A DNA stretch of 36,483 nucleotides from Oscillospiraceae bacterium (GTDB lineage Bacteria; Bacillota; Clostridia; Oscillospirales; Ruminococcaceae): assembly GCA_028720105.1 (NCBI GenBank), contig JAQYLI010000024.1, positions 1 through 36,483 on the forward strand, in the 5' to 3' direction. The position numbers were made by a program, and so were the translations under genes. The notes under the pieces were generated by a model, which had not been told where the DNA came from, searched no databases, and worked only from the letters and a program-made list of their open reading frames with translations. Below, one piece after another: positions 1 to 6,282 of this stretch (position 1 is its first letter; the number at the start of each line of letters is the position of its first letter).

Positions 1-1
1 T

Positions 2-1054
2 ATTTTATTTGCCGCCGCTCTCATTTGGGCAGGACGTGAGGCGGCGCAGGAATGTGCTAAAGCGGCGGCTCTGTGCATTTCTACCCTCATTCCCTCGCTG
101 TACGCATTTACCGCCGCTTCAAAGCTGCTTATCGAAACGGATACATATAGGCTCCTGGGGAGACCTTTTTCACTTTTTTCAAGATACGTCCTCCGAATGC
201 CCGAGGAGTTTTTCCCCGTATTTGTCATAAGCCAGCTTGCGGGATATCCCATCGGGGCGGCGCTCATAAGCAGTATGCTTGAAAGCGGTCGTATCACAAA
301 GGCGCAGGCGGAAGAATTTTTATGCTTCTGCATTGCCCCGGGACCTGCCTATATTATGGCGATATCCTCAATTGCGGCTCCCGACTGCAAGGGAGCCTGG
401 ATATCCGTAATGCTTGCCGTTACGGGCACGAACCTGCTTGCTGCTCTAATTTCCGCACCCTTTCGGTCTGTTCCCGATAAATTCACCGAAAAGATTATAC
501 CGAGACTTTCGGCGGAAAATATCACAGGTGCCGCACGTTCAGCCGCCGAGAGTATGACTATGATATGCGGTATGGTGCTTATTATGGCGGCTCTTATGGG
601 GATATTTTCAAAGGCAGGGCTGCTTTCGGGCATATCGGTGCTTATATCACGTTTGACAGTTGCTCACCCTGCACAGATCTATCCCTTTGTGCGGTCATTT
701 TTTGAGATAAGCAATTTAAGCGGTGTTTTCGGCGACCCGACCCGGCTTCTGCCCCTTGCCGCCGCAATGCTCTGCTTCGGGGGACTGTGCGTTCATATGC
801 AGATACAGGCGGTATGCAGGGGCTTCTCGCCGCTTCAAGCCTTGCTTTGCCGTATTCCCTGCGCTGCTGCCGCATTTATCATATGCCAAAAACTTCTCCC
901 AAAATTCTATACGGTAAGCGTTATTGCCGTAAATGCACCCGTAAGTAAGGAAATTAAATTTGGTGATTTCTCACCAATGCTTTCGATAATTTTGTTGATT
1001 ATGACGATTTTGATATTATCGCAAAAAAATATAGCCAAACCCGAAAAAATGTGA
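2..1054 (+). CDS. YlbJ-like nucleoside-gate membrane protein (5' partial)
   Basis: The frame is open from the first bases of the window, so the gene starts upstream; 350 residues are visible. The protein is highly hydrophobic with about eight membrane segments. It has a GYPIGA motif about 80 residues in, typical of the sporulation integral membrane protein YlbJ and the wider nucleoside-recognition (gate) family, and a Gly/Pro-rich IAPGPAYIM segment shortly after. B. subtilis YlbJ is about 400 residues, so roughly the first 50 are probably missing. The family sits in the cytoplasmic membrane; YlbJ is needed for spore cortex formation, but the transported substrate is not established. No sporulation neighbour is visible, so I name the family and not a role. 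The internal ATG at 197 is not the start, because conserved-looking membrane sequence continues upstream of it. Confidence 0.75.
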   Translation: MLFAAALIWAGREAAQECAKAAALCISTLIPSLYAFTAASKLLIETDTYRLLGRPFSLFSRYVLRMPEEFFPVFVISQLAGYPIGAALISSMLESGRITKAQAEEFLCFCIAPGPAYIMAISSIAAPDCKGAWISVMLAVTGTNLLAALISAPFRSVPDKFTEKIIPRLSAENITGAARSAAESMTMICGMVLIMAALMGIFSKAGLLSGISVLISRLTVAHPAQIYPFVRSFFEISNLSGVFGDPTRLLPLAAAMLCFGGLCVHMQIQAVCRGFSPLQALLCRIPCAAAAFIICQKLLPKFYTVSVIAVNAPVSKEIKFGDFSPMLSIILLIMTILILSQKNIAKPEKM

Positions 1055-1060
1055 TATAAT
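1055..1060 (+). promoter_or_regulatory. Extended -10 promoter for the small Cys protein
   Basis: A consensus TATAAT preceded by TG one base upstream (TGATATAAT, extended -10 type) overlaps the end of the preceding gene. The -35 at 17 bp spacing is poor (TAGCCA), which suits an extended -10 promoter. The next gene starts about 40 bases downstream. Confidence 0.5.
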
Positions 1061-1101
1061 ATAAAAAAGATGTATCTTGCTACGCAGAAAGGAATGTTTA
1101 T

Positions 1102-1311
1102 ATGGCAAAGAAGAAATACTTCGGAAACGATATTGAGCCTCAGTGCCAGTACTGCGCTTTCGGAACAAGAGCTAAGGACGGCGGCAAGGTTCTCTGCGAA
1201 AAAAGAGGTCTTGTTAACGGAGACGCTTCCTGCAATAAATTTTCGTATTCTCCCTTGAAGAGAATTCCCGTAAAGCAGCTCCATATCCCCGGCAACTTTG
1301 ATGATGAGTAA
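1102..1311 (+). CDS. Small conserved-looking 4-Cys protein, function unknown
   Basis: A 69-residue protein with an AAAGGAA ribosome site about 10 bases before the ATG. It has a C-x2-C pair near residues 15 and 18 and further Cys near 31 and 43 (LCEKRG and ASCNKF), a spacing that could bind one zinc. It is rich in Lys and Arg with no membrane segment, so it is probably a small cytosolic zinc-ribbon-like protein. It follows its own promoter and is followed by the folded element at 1338-1523. I do not recognise a named family. The overlapping frame beginning at 1070 is an out-of-frame shadow. Confidence 0.7.
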   Translation: MAKKKYFGNDIEPQCQYCAFGTRAKDGGKVLCEKRGLVNGDASCNKFSYSPLKRIPVKQLHIPGNFDDE

Positions 1312-1337
1312 TTCTCTGAATACATAAGTGTCTCTAT

Positions 1338-1523
1338 ATGCCGACAATTCGTCGGCATCAGCGTGTCGCTGAAGCCACCTCGCTTAAAGATAGAAATATT
1401 TTTCTCGCTTTGTGGCTCGGTAACGTAAGTATTGAAGCCAAATTCTGTAATCAGATTTTTTATTTGGCTCAAGTTTTAAGCTTTTTCAAAAGACTGATGC
1501 CGACAATCCGTCGGCATATTTTT
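1338..1523 (+). repeat. Folded intergenic element bounded by twin hairpins
   Basis: Two near-identical hairpins bound this stretch: an 8-bp stem ATGCCGAC/GTCGGCAT with loop AATTC at 1338-1358 and the same stem with loop AATCC at 1497-1517. Between them lie further inverted repeats: CAGCG-TGT-CGCTG (1359-1371), AGCCAC...GTGGCT closing an AT-rich inner loop, and AGCCAAAT...ATTTGGCT. The second boundary hairpin runs into ATTTTTTC and can act as a rho-independent terminator for the preceding gene. The whole stretch has no credible coding frame. It could be a structured RNA, a MITE-like repeat or tandem terminators. Confidence 0.5.
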
Positions 1524-1556
1524 TCGGGTAAATTTTATATTTTTTATGGTGGTTTT

Positions 1557-2198
1557 ATGAAACGTGTAATTGACATTTTCCTCCGTGCGGTAATGACGGG
1601 CTTTGCAATCGGCATTGGCGGAGCGGTCTTTCTTTCCTGTGACAACAAATATATGGGCGCTTTCCTTTTCGGAACGGGTCTGTTCGTGATACTTTCCTTC
1701 GGCTTCAACCTGTTTACGGGCAAGGTGGGCTACGCAGTTGAAAACAAGCCCTCGTACATAATCGACCTTATTCTGATATGGCTGGGAAACCTTGCGGGAA
1801 CTGCCGCTATGGGCGGTATGCTTCTCTGCACACGAATTTCCTCTGCAATAAGCGAAAAGGCGGCGCAGATCTGCGAGGTCAAGTTTAACGATAATTTACT
1901 GAGCATTTTTATTCTCGCTATTTTCTGCGGAATGTTGATGTTTATCGCCGCAGACGGCTACAAAAAGATAGAGAACCCTGTGGGAAAAATGCTGGCGGTA
2001 TTTCTCCCCGTTATGGCGTTTATCCTCAGCGGTTATGAGCACTGTGTTGCCAATATGTTTTATTTCACCATTGCAAAGGTTTGGTCGGCAAATACTTTGC
2101 TGTATCTTCTGGTGATGACATTGGGAAATGCTGTGGGCGGTATGTTTATCCCCTTTGTGAGGAAGGCGTTTATTTTGCCCGAGGCACAGAAAAATTAA
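1557..2198 (+). CDS. Formate/nitrite transporter (FNT) family channel
   Basis: A 213-residue polytopic membrane protein starting at MKRVIDIF. Two hallmark FNT signatures are visible: the GFNLFTGKVG segment (the L-F-T-G broken-helix motif) and GYEHCVANMF, the central-His motif of the second half. About six membrane helices are evident. FNT proteins are pentameric channels that pass formate, nitrite or hydrosulfide across the cytoplasmic membrane; in a fermenting anaerobe formate or another small acid anion is the likely substrate, but residues do not settle this. At 213 residues it is shorter than the usual 250-285, mainly because the N-terminal helix begins almost at once. The start was chosen because upstream in-frame codons cross the hairpin element. 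The ribosome site is weak (GGTGG). No pfl or nir genes are adjacent. Confidence 0.85.
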   Translation: MKRVIDIFLRAVMTGFAIGIGGAVFLSCDNKYMGAFLFGTGLFVILSFGFNLFTGKVGYAVENKPSYIIDLILIWLGNLAGTAAMGGMLLCTRISSAISEKAAQICEVKFNDNLLSIFILAIFCGMLMFIAADGYKKIENPVGKMLAVFLPVMAFILSGYEHCVANMFYFTIAKVWSANTLLYLLVMTLGNAVGGMFIPFVRKAFILPEAQKN

Positions 2199-2210
2199 AA
2201 ATGGTCACTC

Positions 2211-2231
2211 TTATGCAATATTATTGCATAA
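2211..2231. promoter_or_regulatory. Perfect 10-1-10 palindrome before the DUF4177-like gene
   Basis: TTATGCAATA and its exact reverse complement are separated by one T. It lies between the FNT stop and the ribosome site of the next gene. It can be a dimer-bound operator or, as RNA, a hairpin followed by AAAAA; the absence of a T-run on the + strand argues against a terminator. Confidence 0.35.
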
Positions 2232-2257
2232 AAATATATTATAAGGAGTAGATTAAA

Positions 2258-2530
2258 ATGGCAGGATTTGGATTTGACGCAGGACACGGAAGTGCAGATG
2301 TAAAAGGTGGTGAGGCTTACATAGTTCTTCAAGTTGTACTTACAGAAAAACTTATTGGTACAGGTTCCGGTACATCAAGCCTTACCAATCTTCAAAATGT
2401 TATCAATCAGCAAGTTGCTAAGGGTTACAGACTTCATACTATTTCAACGACTTCATCAGGCTCAAAAGGATTTTTGGGTGGTGACAAAATTCAGGCAACT
2501 ATGGTTTTTGAACGCATTGATTTACGGTAA
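2258..2530 (+). CDS. DUF4177-like small protein
   Basis: A 90-residue soluble protein with an AAGGAG ribosome site ten bases before ATG. The layout resembles DUF4177: an N-terminal beta strand (YIVLQVVL), a helix (LTNLQNVINQQVAKGYRLHTIS, the counterpart of the LN-ELG-x-GWELV motif) and a closing strand (QATMVFER). Family function is unknown. The gene is more AT-rich and uses more T- and A-ending codons than its neighbours, which hints at either high expression or different ancestry. It stands alone between a palindrome (2211-2231) and a terminator hairpin (2662-2704). Confidence 0.65.
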   Translation: MAGFGFDAGHGSADVKGGEAYIVLQVVLTEKLIGTGSGTSSLTNLQNVINQQVAKGYRLHTISTTSSGSKGFLGGDKIQATMVFERIDLR

Positions 2531-2619
2531 AAATGCTAATCTAAAATATTGCTCAACAGCAAAATACAATTTGCGGCTCATTTTTTCGGGCATAAAAAAC
2601 AATTTCGCTTAAGCTTATT

Positions 2620-2638
2620 TATCCCACTCAATGGGATA
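2620..2638. other. Small hairpin in the DUF4177-SOD gap
   Basis: TATCCCA and TGGGATA are separated by CTCAA, giving a perfect 7-bp stem in the 160-base gap 2531-2689. No T-run follows it, so it is not a convincing terminator. Confidence 0.3.
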
Positions 2639-2661
2639 TAATTTCATAATATATAAATCAA

Positions 2662-2704
2662 ACACCTCCTACAGCGCATATAATACGCTATGGGAGGTGT
2701 TTTT
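2662..2704 (+). terminator. Rho-independent terminator overlapping the SOD start
   Basis: A ten-bp outer stem (ACACCTCCTA with TGGGAGGTGT, including one G-U pair), one mismatch and a 4-bp AGCG/CGCT inner stem with a nine-base loop are followed by five T. It would end transcription from the DUF4177-like gene. It also contains the only ATG (2690) and the only Shine-Dalgarno-like run (GGGAGGTG, 2692-2699) of the following gene. A TATAAT at 2679-2684 spans the loop and the edge of the inner stem. Confidence 0.65.
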
Positions 2705-3160
2705 ATAAATACAGTTTACGCAAAAGCCGTTATTCACGGCAGCAATAAATATCCCGATATTTACGGCTATGCCGCATTTGTCCCCGACAGGGAAAAAACT
2801 ATGGTGACGGTCTCGGTCTACGGTCTGCCAAAGGGGGAAAAATGTGACTGCCATATCTTCGCAATGCACCTTCATGAGGGAGGAAGCTGTACAGGTACAG
2901 CGGAAGACCCCTTTGCAGACGCAAAAACTCATTATGACCTGGGCGGCTGCCCTCACCCCTGCCACTCGGGAGATATGCCGCCCCTTTATGCCGATAAAAA
3001 CGGCACAGCCAAATTCGCCTTTGTCACCGACCGCTTTACGCCCGAAGAAATAATCGGCAGAACTATTATTATCCACGCAAACCCCGACGATTTCCACACC
3101 CAGCCCTCGGGCAATTCGGGAGAGAAAATCGCCTGCGGAGTTATCGAGAAAATGGGATAA
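2690..3160 (+). CDS. Cu/Zn superoxide dismutase-like protein (cytosolic)
   Basis: A 156-residue Cu/Zn-SOD fold protein. The complete metal-ligand pattern is present in order: MHLHE (two Cu His), KTHYD (bridging His), PHPCH then HSGD (Zn His, His and Asp), and IIIHANPDD (last Cu His), with TQPSGNSGEKIACG near the end. There is no signal peptide or lipobox, unlike most bacterial SodC, so it should act in the cytosol, where it would detoxify superoxide or bind copper/zinc. Such proteins occur in anaerobic Clostridia, but activity there is not well established. Start choice is a problem: ATG 2690 has no upstream ribosome site and lies inside a terminator hairpin, whereas ATA at 2705 sits 5 bases after GGGAGGTG and would begin M-N-T-V-Y. 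It converges on murB with a 3-base gap. Confidence 0.8.
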   Translation: MGGVFINTVYAKAVIHGSNKYPDIYGYAAFVPDREKTMVTVSVYGLPKGEKCDCHIFAMHLHEGGSCTGTAEDPFADAKTHYDLGGCPHPCHSGDMPPLYADKNGTAKFAFVTDRFTPEEIIGRTIIIHANPDDFHTQPSGNSGEKIACGVIEKMG

Positions 3161-3170
3161 ATTTTATCCC
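3154..3170. terminator. Bidirectional hairpin made of two convergent stop codons
   Basis: GGGATAA-ATT-TTATCCC is a perfect 7-bp stem. Its left arm contains the TAA of the SOD gene and its right arm contains the TAA of murB on the other strand. On the + strand it is followed by CGTTTTATT; on the - strand by ATTTTC. It plausibly terminates both convergent transcripts. Confidence 0.5.
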
Positions 3171-4081
3171 CGTTTTATTATCTCGGGCTCGCACTCTAAG
3201 CTTATGCCCCGTTTTTCATAAACCGTTTTTTTAACGTGTTCTATTACGTTCATAACGTCCTCAAAGGAAGCAGTTCCCTTGTTTATCACAAAGCCGCTGT
3301 GCTTAACGCTTACCTCGGCATCACCGCAGGAATATCCCTTTAAGCCGCACTCCTCGATAAGAAGAGCCGCAAAGGTGCCCTCGGGACGCTTGAAGGTGCT
3401 GCCTGCGCTTCGGTATTCAAGGGGCTGCTTTTCCTTTCGCTTTGCGGTAAGCTCTGCCATTTTTGCGGATATCTCATCGGTATTTCCCGGGGAAAGCTTC
3501 AGCTTTGCGGACAGGATAATATATCCGCCCCCCGAAAATACGCTGTGACGATAGCCGAAATCAAGCTCTTCTGCGGAAAATTCACGGATATTACCAAAGA
3601 AGTCCGAAGCGGTCACGCTGATAACAGCGTCCTTCATCTCGCCGCCGTATGCCCCTGCGTTCATATAAACCGCCCCGCCCACGTTACCGGGTATGCCGTA
3701 GGCAAACTCAAGCCCCGTAAGCCCCCTGTCACGGGCAAATGCGCTGACCGCCGAAAGAGCGGCTCCCGCCTGACAGGTTATAATGCCATTTTCCTCTGAA
3801 ATATCAGAAATATCTTTTCCCATATGGAGAAAAACCATAGGAATTTCCCCGTCCTCCACAAGAAGATTTGAGCCTTTTCCGATAACGTAAAAGGGGATTT
3901 TTTCCGCAGACAGCGCCTTAATAAGCTCCGCTGCGCCATTTTCGCTCCCAATCTCTATCATCAGAGGGCAATTTCCGCCGATACCGAAGGTGGTATATCG
4001 GCTGAGAGGTGCGTTTTCAAGACATTCAAAGCTTAAAGTCTCCGCAAGTTTCTTTATTTTATTTATTTCACTTATTGTCAT
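3164..4081 (-). CDS. murB: UDP-N-acetylenolpyruvoylglucosamine reductase MurB
   Basis: MurB reduces UDP-GlcNAc-enolpyruvate to UDP-MurNAc with NADPH and FAD, the second committed step of peptidoglycan precursor synthesis in the cytosol. Visible signatures are RYTTFGIGG at the N-terminus, GKGSNLLV, the FAD-binding AYGIPGNVGGAVYMNAGA stretch, the active-site Ser segment AGSTFKRP, and the C-terminal SVKHSGFVIN and LECEPEI with the conserved Glu. The length of about 305 residues is normal. I start at ATG 4081 with a weak GGGTG site; an in-frame GTG at 4090 would add three residues. It is last in a - strand run after hprK, a small membrane gene and a PHP gene. The hprK/murB linkage is common in Clostridia. 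Confidence 0.93.
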   Translation of the reverse strand: MTISEINKIKKLAETLSFECLENAPLSRYTTFGIGGNCPLMIEIGSENGAAELIKALSAEKIPFYVIGKGSNLLVEDGEIPMVFLHMGKDISDISEENGIITCQAGAALSAVSAFARDRGLTGLEFAYGIPGNVGGAVYMNAGAYGGEMKDAVISVTASDFFGNIREFSAEELDFGYRHSVFSGGGYIILSAKLKLSPGNTDEISAKMAELTAKRKEKQPLEYRSAGSTFKRPEGTFAALLIEECGLKGYSCGDAEVSVKHSGFVINKGTASFEDVMNVIEHVKKTVYEKRGISLECEPEIIKRG

Positions 4082-4112
4082 AGTTATCACCCATTATCCA
4101 TTATGCCATAAA

Positions 4113-4835
4113 TTAGCTGAAAATAATGCCATTTTTTCTGTTTATCCTTTCAAGAAGCAGTTCTCTGTCCGTATTAACAATAAGCCGCCGCGGAAAATCA
4201 AGCTCCTCAAGCAGCGAAATTGAACGGCTCACCTGCCCTACAGCCGCAAAAAAATGAGCGTCGGTGTTTACGATAACGCTGACCTCATATTTTTTGCACA
4301 AGGGAATTATTTCACGATAATTTTTCTCCGAATTTTTCCAGAGCAGGGTGCTTTCGTTAATCTCCACAAGCTTGTCATATTCCTTGAATGCCTTTATCCC
4401 CTTTTCGTAATCAAAAAGGAATTTTGTGTTTCCCGGGTGACCGATAACGTCCACAAGGGGATTTTTTGCAAGTCCCAGATAGGCATTTGTGTTCTGTTCG
4501 ATAGTTCCCGAAGGAAGTATATCCGTATGCACCGAACCGATTATCCAGTCGAGAGCCTTACATTCCTCGTCGGGCAGATCAATATGCCCCTCAAAATCTA
4601 CCACGCTTGACTCCGCCCCGTATATCATCTTCACCCCGAAAAGCTCACGGGGAATTGCCTTATGGAGATTATGAAAATGCCATATATGAGGTCCGTCTGT
4701 GGAGTTCGGCGTGTGGTCGGTTATTGCAAGAAACTCAAGCCCCCTGTCCCTCGCCGCCTCAGTCATTTCCTTGACGGTGGAATATGCGTGGGTGGAGGCT
4801 ACTGTATGGGTGTGCATATCTGCGATTATTTTCAT
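4113..4835 (-). CDS. PHP-domain phosphoesterase (YcdX-like)
   Basis: A 240-residue PHP-family metal-dependent phosphatase. Metal-binding motifs are in order: DMHTHT near the N-terminus, AITDH, a conserved Glu in GAESSVVD, GSVHTD, GHPGN, and INTDAH-type VNTDAH near residue 200. This matches the trinuclear-metal YcdX branch and not the polymerase or histidinol-phosphatase branches; the physiological substrate is not known. The start at 4835 (MKIIADMHTHT) is preceded by AAAGGA at good spacing; a TTG eight codons upstream would place the ribosome site inside the gene. It lies between a 48-residue membrane gene and murB. Confidence 0.87.
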   Translation of the reverse strand: MKIIADMHTHTVASTHAYSTVKEMTEAARDRGLEFLAITDHTPNSTDGPHIWHFHNLHKAIPRELFGVKMIYGAESSVVDFEGHIDLPDEECKALDWIIGSVHTDILPSGTIEQNTNAYLGLAKNPLVDVIGHPGNTKFLFDYEKGIKAFKEYDKLVEINESTLLWKNSEKNYREIIPLCKKYEVSVIVNTDAHFFAAVGQVSRSISLLEELDFPRRLIVNTDRELLLERINRKNGIIFS

Positions 4836-4896
4836 TGGTTTAGTTCCTTTAATTTTCAAAAAGTGTGAGCCTTGGCATAACTACATAACTATATTG

Positions 4897-5043
4897 TCAG
4901 ACCGATGCCAAATTTGCAGCTGTTGATACCCAGAAAATCAGGGCAATAACAACTGCAAAAGGCAGTATTTTAAGCAGTGTTACGCCGATCCACAGTAATA
5001 TCGCAAGGATATCCCTTTTTCTCTGTTCGTCATTGTTATTCAT
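4897..5043 (-). CDS. 48-residue single-span membrane protein
   Basis: A short gene in the gap between hprK and the PHP gene. Its ATG overlaps the hprK stop codon (TGATG arrangement), which suggests translational coupling. It encodes a polar, charged N-terminus (MNNNDEQRKRD) followed by one long hydrophobic stretch of about 25 residues (ILAILLWIGVTLLK to IALIFWV) and a short tail. The charge layout predicts a single membrane helix with the N-terminus in the cytoplasm. I do not recognise a family. The coupling and the lack of any alternative content in the gap support it as real. Confidence 0.6.
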   Translation of the reverse strand: MNNNDEQRKRDILAILLWIGVTLLKILPFAVVIALIFWVSTAANLASV

Positions 5044-6005
5044 CAATAAATATCCCACTTCTTGATGGTGTCCTTGTGCTCCATCTCAAGACCCAGATTA
5101 TCAAGCAGCTCCTGAGCAGCATTGTAGCCCATCTTCTTCTGACGGTTGTTCATTGCGGCAACCTCAAGGATAACAGCAAGGTTACGTCCGGGCTTTACGG
5201 GAATGGTGGAGCAGGGAACCTTTACGCCAAGAATAGACGTGTATTCGCTGTCAACGCCCATTCTGTCGTAAACCTTTTCCGAATCCCAAGGCTCAAGTTC
5301 AACTATCATATCAATCTTTTCCGTTACCTTTACGGCACCCATACCGAACAGGCGGCGGGCATTGACAATGCCTATGCCTCTCAGCTCAAGGAAATGGCGG
5401 ATATTCTCGGGGGACGAGCCTACGAGACTGATATTTGAAACCTTTCTTATCTCAACAGCGTCATCGGCAACAAGTCTGTGACCGCGCTTGATAAGCTCAA
5501 CGGCAGTCTCGCTCTTACCAACACCGCTTTCGCCCAGGATCAGCATACCCTCGCCGTACACCTCGATAAGAACGCCGTGGCGGGTAATTCTCGGAGCAAG
5601 GTGAAGATTAAGATAGGCGATAAGTGCGGACATAAAGCTTGAGGTGCTGTCCTTGCAGCGGAGAAGAGGTATCTCATACTGCTGGGCAAGCTCTATCATT
5701 TCGGGGAAATAGGGCAGCTCACGGGTGATGATGATACAGGGAACGTGCTGTGCAAAGAGCATTTCAAGATGCTCTCTTCTCACGTTTTCCTCCATAGTGG
5801 CAAGGTAGGCAAACTCCGCCTTTCCCACTATCTGAATACGCTCTTTATTGAAATATTCGTAAAATCCCGAAAGCTGAAGTCCGGGACGGTTTATTTCGGT
5901 CTCAATAACAAGAAGCTTTGAAGCATCCATAGGAAGATGGATAGTTTCAAGATGGAACTCGTCAATTATCTCCTTTAAGGTAACGCTGAATTTCTTTTCT
6001 GCCAT
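5043..6005 (-). CDS. hprK: HPr kinase/phosphorylase
   Basis: HprK phosphorylates and dephosphorylates Ser46 of HPr, setting catabolite repression and PTS activity in Firmicutes. The 320-residue protein has the usual two parts: an N-terminal MurF-like domain (1 to about 130) and a C-terminal P-loop kinase domain with GESGVGKS at 158-165, the conserved His of TRHG near 143, VADDAVEI near 179-186, and the HprK signature LELRGIGIVNARRLFG at about 207-222. The start at 6005 has a textbook GGAGGG five bases upstream; the longer frame beginning at 6053 lies within the promoter. It heads an operon with the small membrane gene, PHP gene and murB. Confidence 0.95.
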   Translation of the reverse strand: MAEKKFSVTLKEIIDEFHLETIHLPMDASKLLVIETEINRPGLQLSGFYEYFNKERIQIVGKAEFAYLATMEENVRREHLEMLFAQHVPCIIITRELPYFPEMIELAQQYEIPLLRCKDSTSSFMSALIAYLNLHLAPRITRHGVLIEVYGEGMLILGESGVGKSETAVELIKRGHRLVADDAVEIRKVSNISLVGSSPENIRHFLELRGIGIVNARRLFGMGAVKVTEKIDMIVELEPWDSEKVYDRMGVDSEYTSILGVKVPCSTIPVKPGRNLAVILEVAAMNNRQKKMGYNAAQELLDNLGLEMEHKDTIKKWDIY

Positions 6006-6044
6006 AATAACCCTCCAAATAACAAAATCGGCATACATATTTAT

Positions 6045-6072
6045 ATTATACACCTTTTGAAAAAATTTTCAA
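6045..6072 (-). promoter_or_regulatory. Sigma-A promoter of the hprK operon
   Basis: On the - strand TTGAAA (6072-6067), a 16-bp spacer and TATAAT (6050-6045) precede the hprK ribosome site by about 30 bases. Confidence 0.7.
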
Positions 6073-6148
6073 GAGGAATTGAAATATTCGTGAAACTTTC
6101 GGAGGTAAATAAACTGTGAACTGCAATTTATAGCCGATTCGCAGCCAT

Positions 6149-6177
6149 TTGTAACCAAATTGTAACCTTTTGTAATC
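6149..6177 (+). promoter_or_regulatory. Direct repeats upstream of the OmpR-type regulator promoter
   Basis: TTGTAACC occurs at 6149-6156 and 6160-6167, and TTGTAATC at 6170-6177, so the period is 11 then 10 bp. They end about 20 bp upstream of the -35. One-turn direct repeats are the normal target of OmpR/PhoB winged-helix regulators, so autoregulation is the simplest reading. Confidence 0.5.
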
Positions 6178-6198
6178 CATTACCACATAATGAAAGAC

Positions 6199-6227
6199 TT
6201 GACAAATACGGATAAGTGTGATATAAC
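6199..6227 (+). promoter_or_regulatory. Sigma-A promoter of the OmpR-type regulator
   Basis: TTGACA at 6199-6204, a 17-bp spacer and TATAAC at 6222-6227. The predicted start of transcription falls at about 6234, at the edge of the CTGTATTA/TAATACAG repeat block. Confidence 0.7.
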
Positions 6228-6267
6228 TGTATTACACCAACTAATACAGTTAATACAGATAATACAG
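6227..6267 (+). repeat. Three 9-bp-period TAATACAG repeats plus an inverted copy
   Basis: TAATACAG is repeated exactly at 6242-6249, 6251-6258 and 6260-6267. Its exact reverse complement CTGTATTA sits at 6227-6234. As DNA this is an operator-like array over the transcription start; as RNA the inverted copy could pair with any one of the three repeats just before the ribosome site. Confidence 0.6.
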
Positions 6268-6282
6268 CAAGGAGGAACAGCA

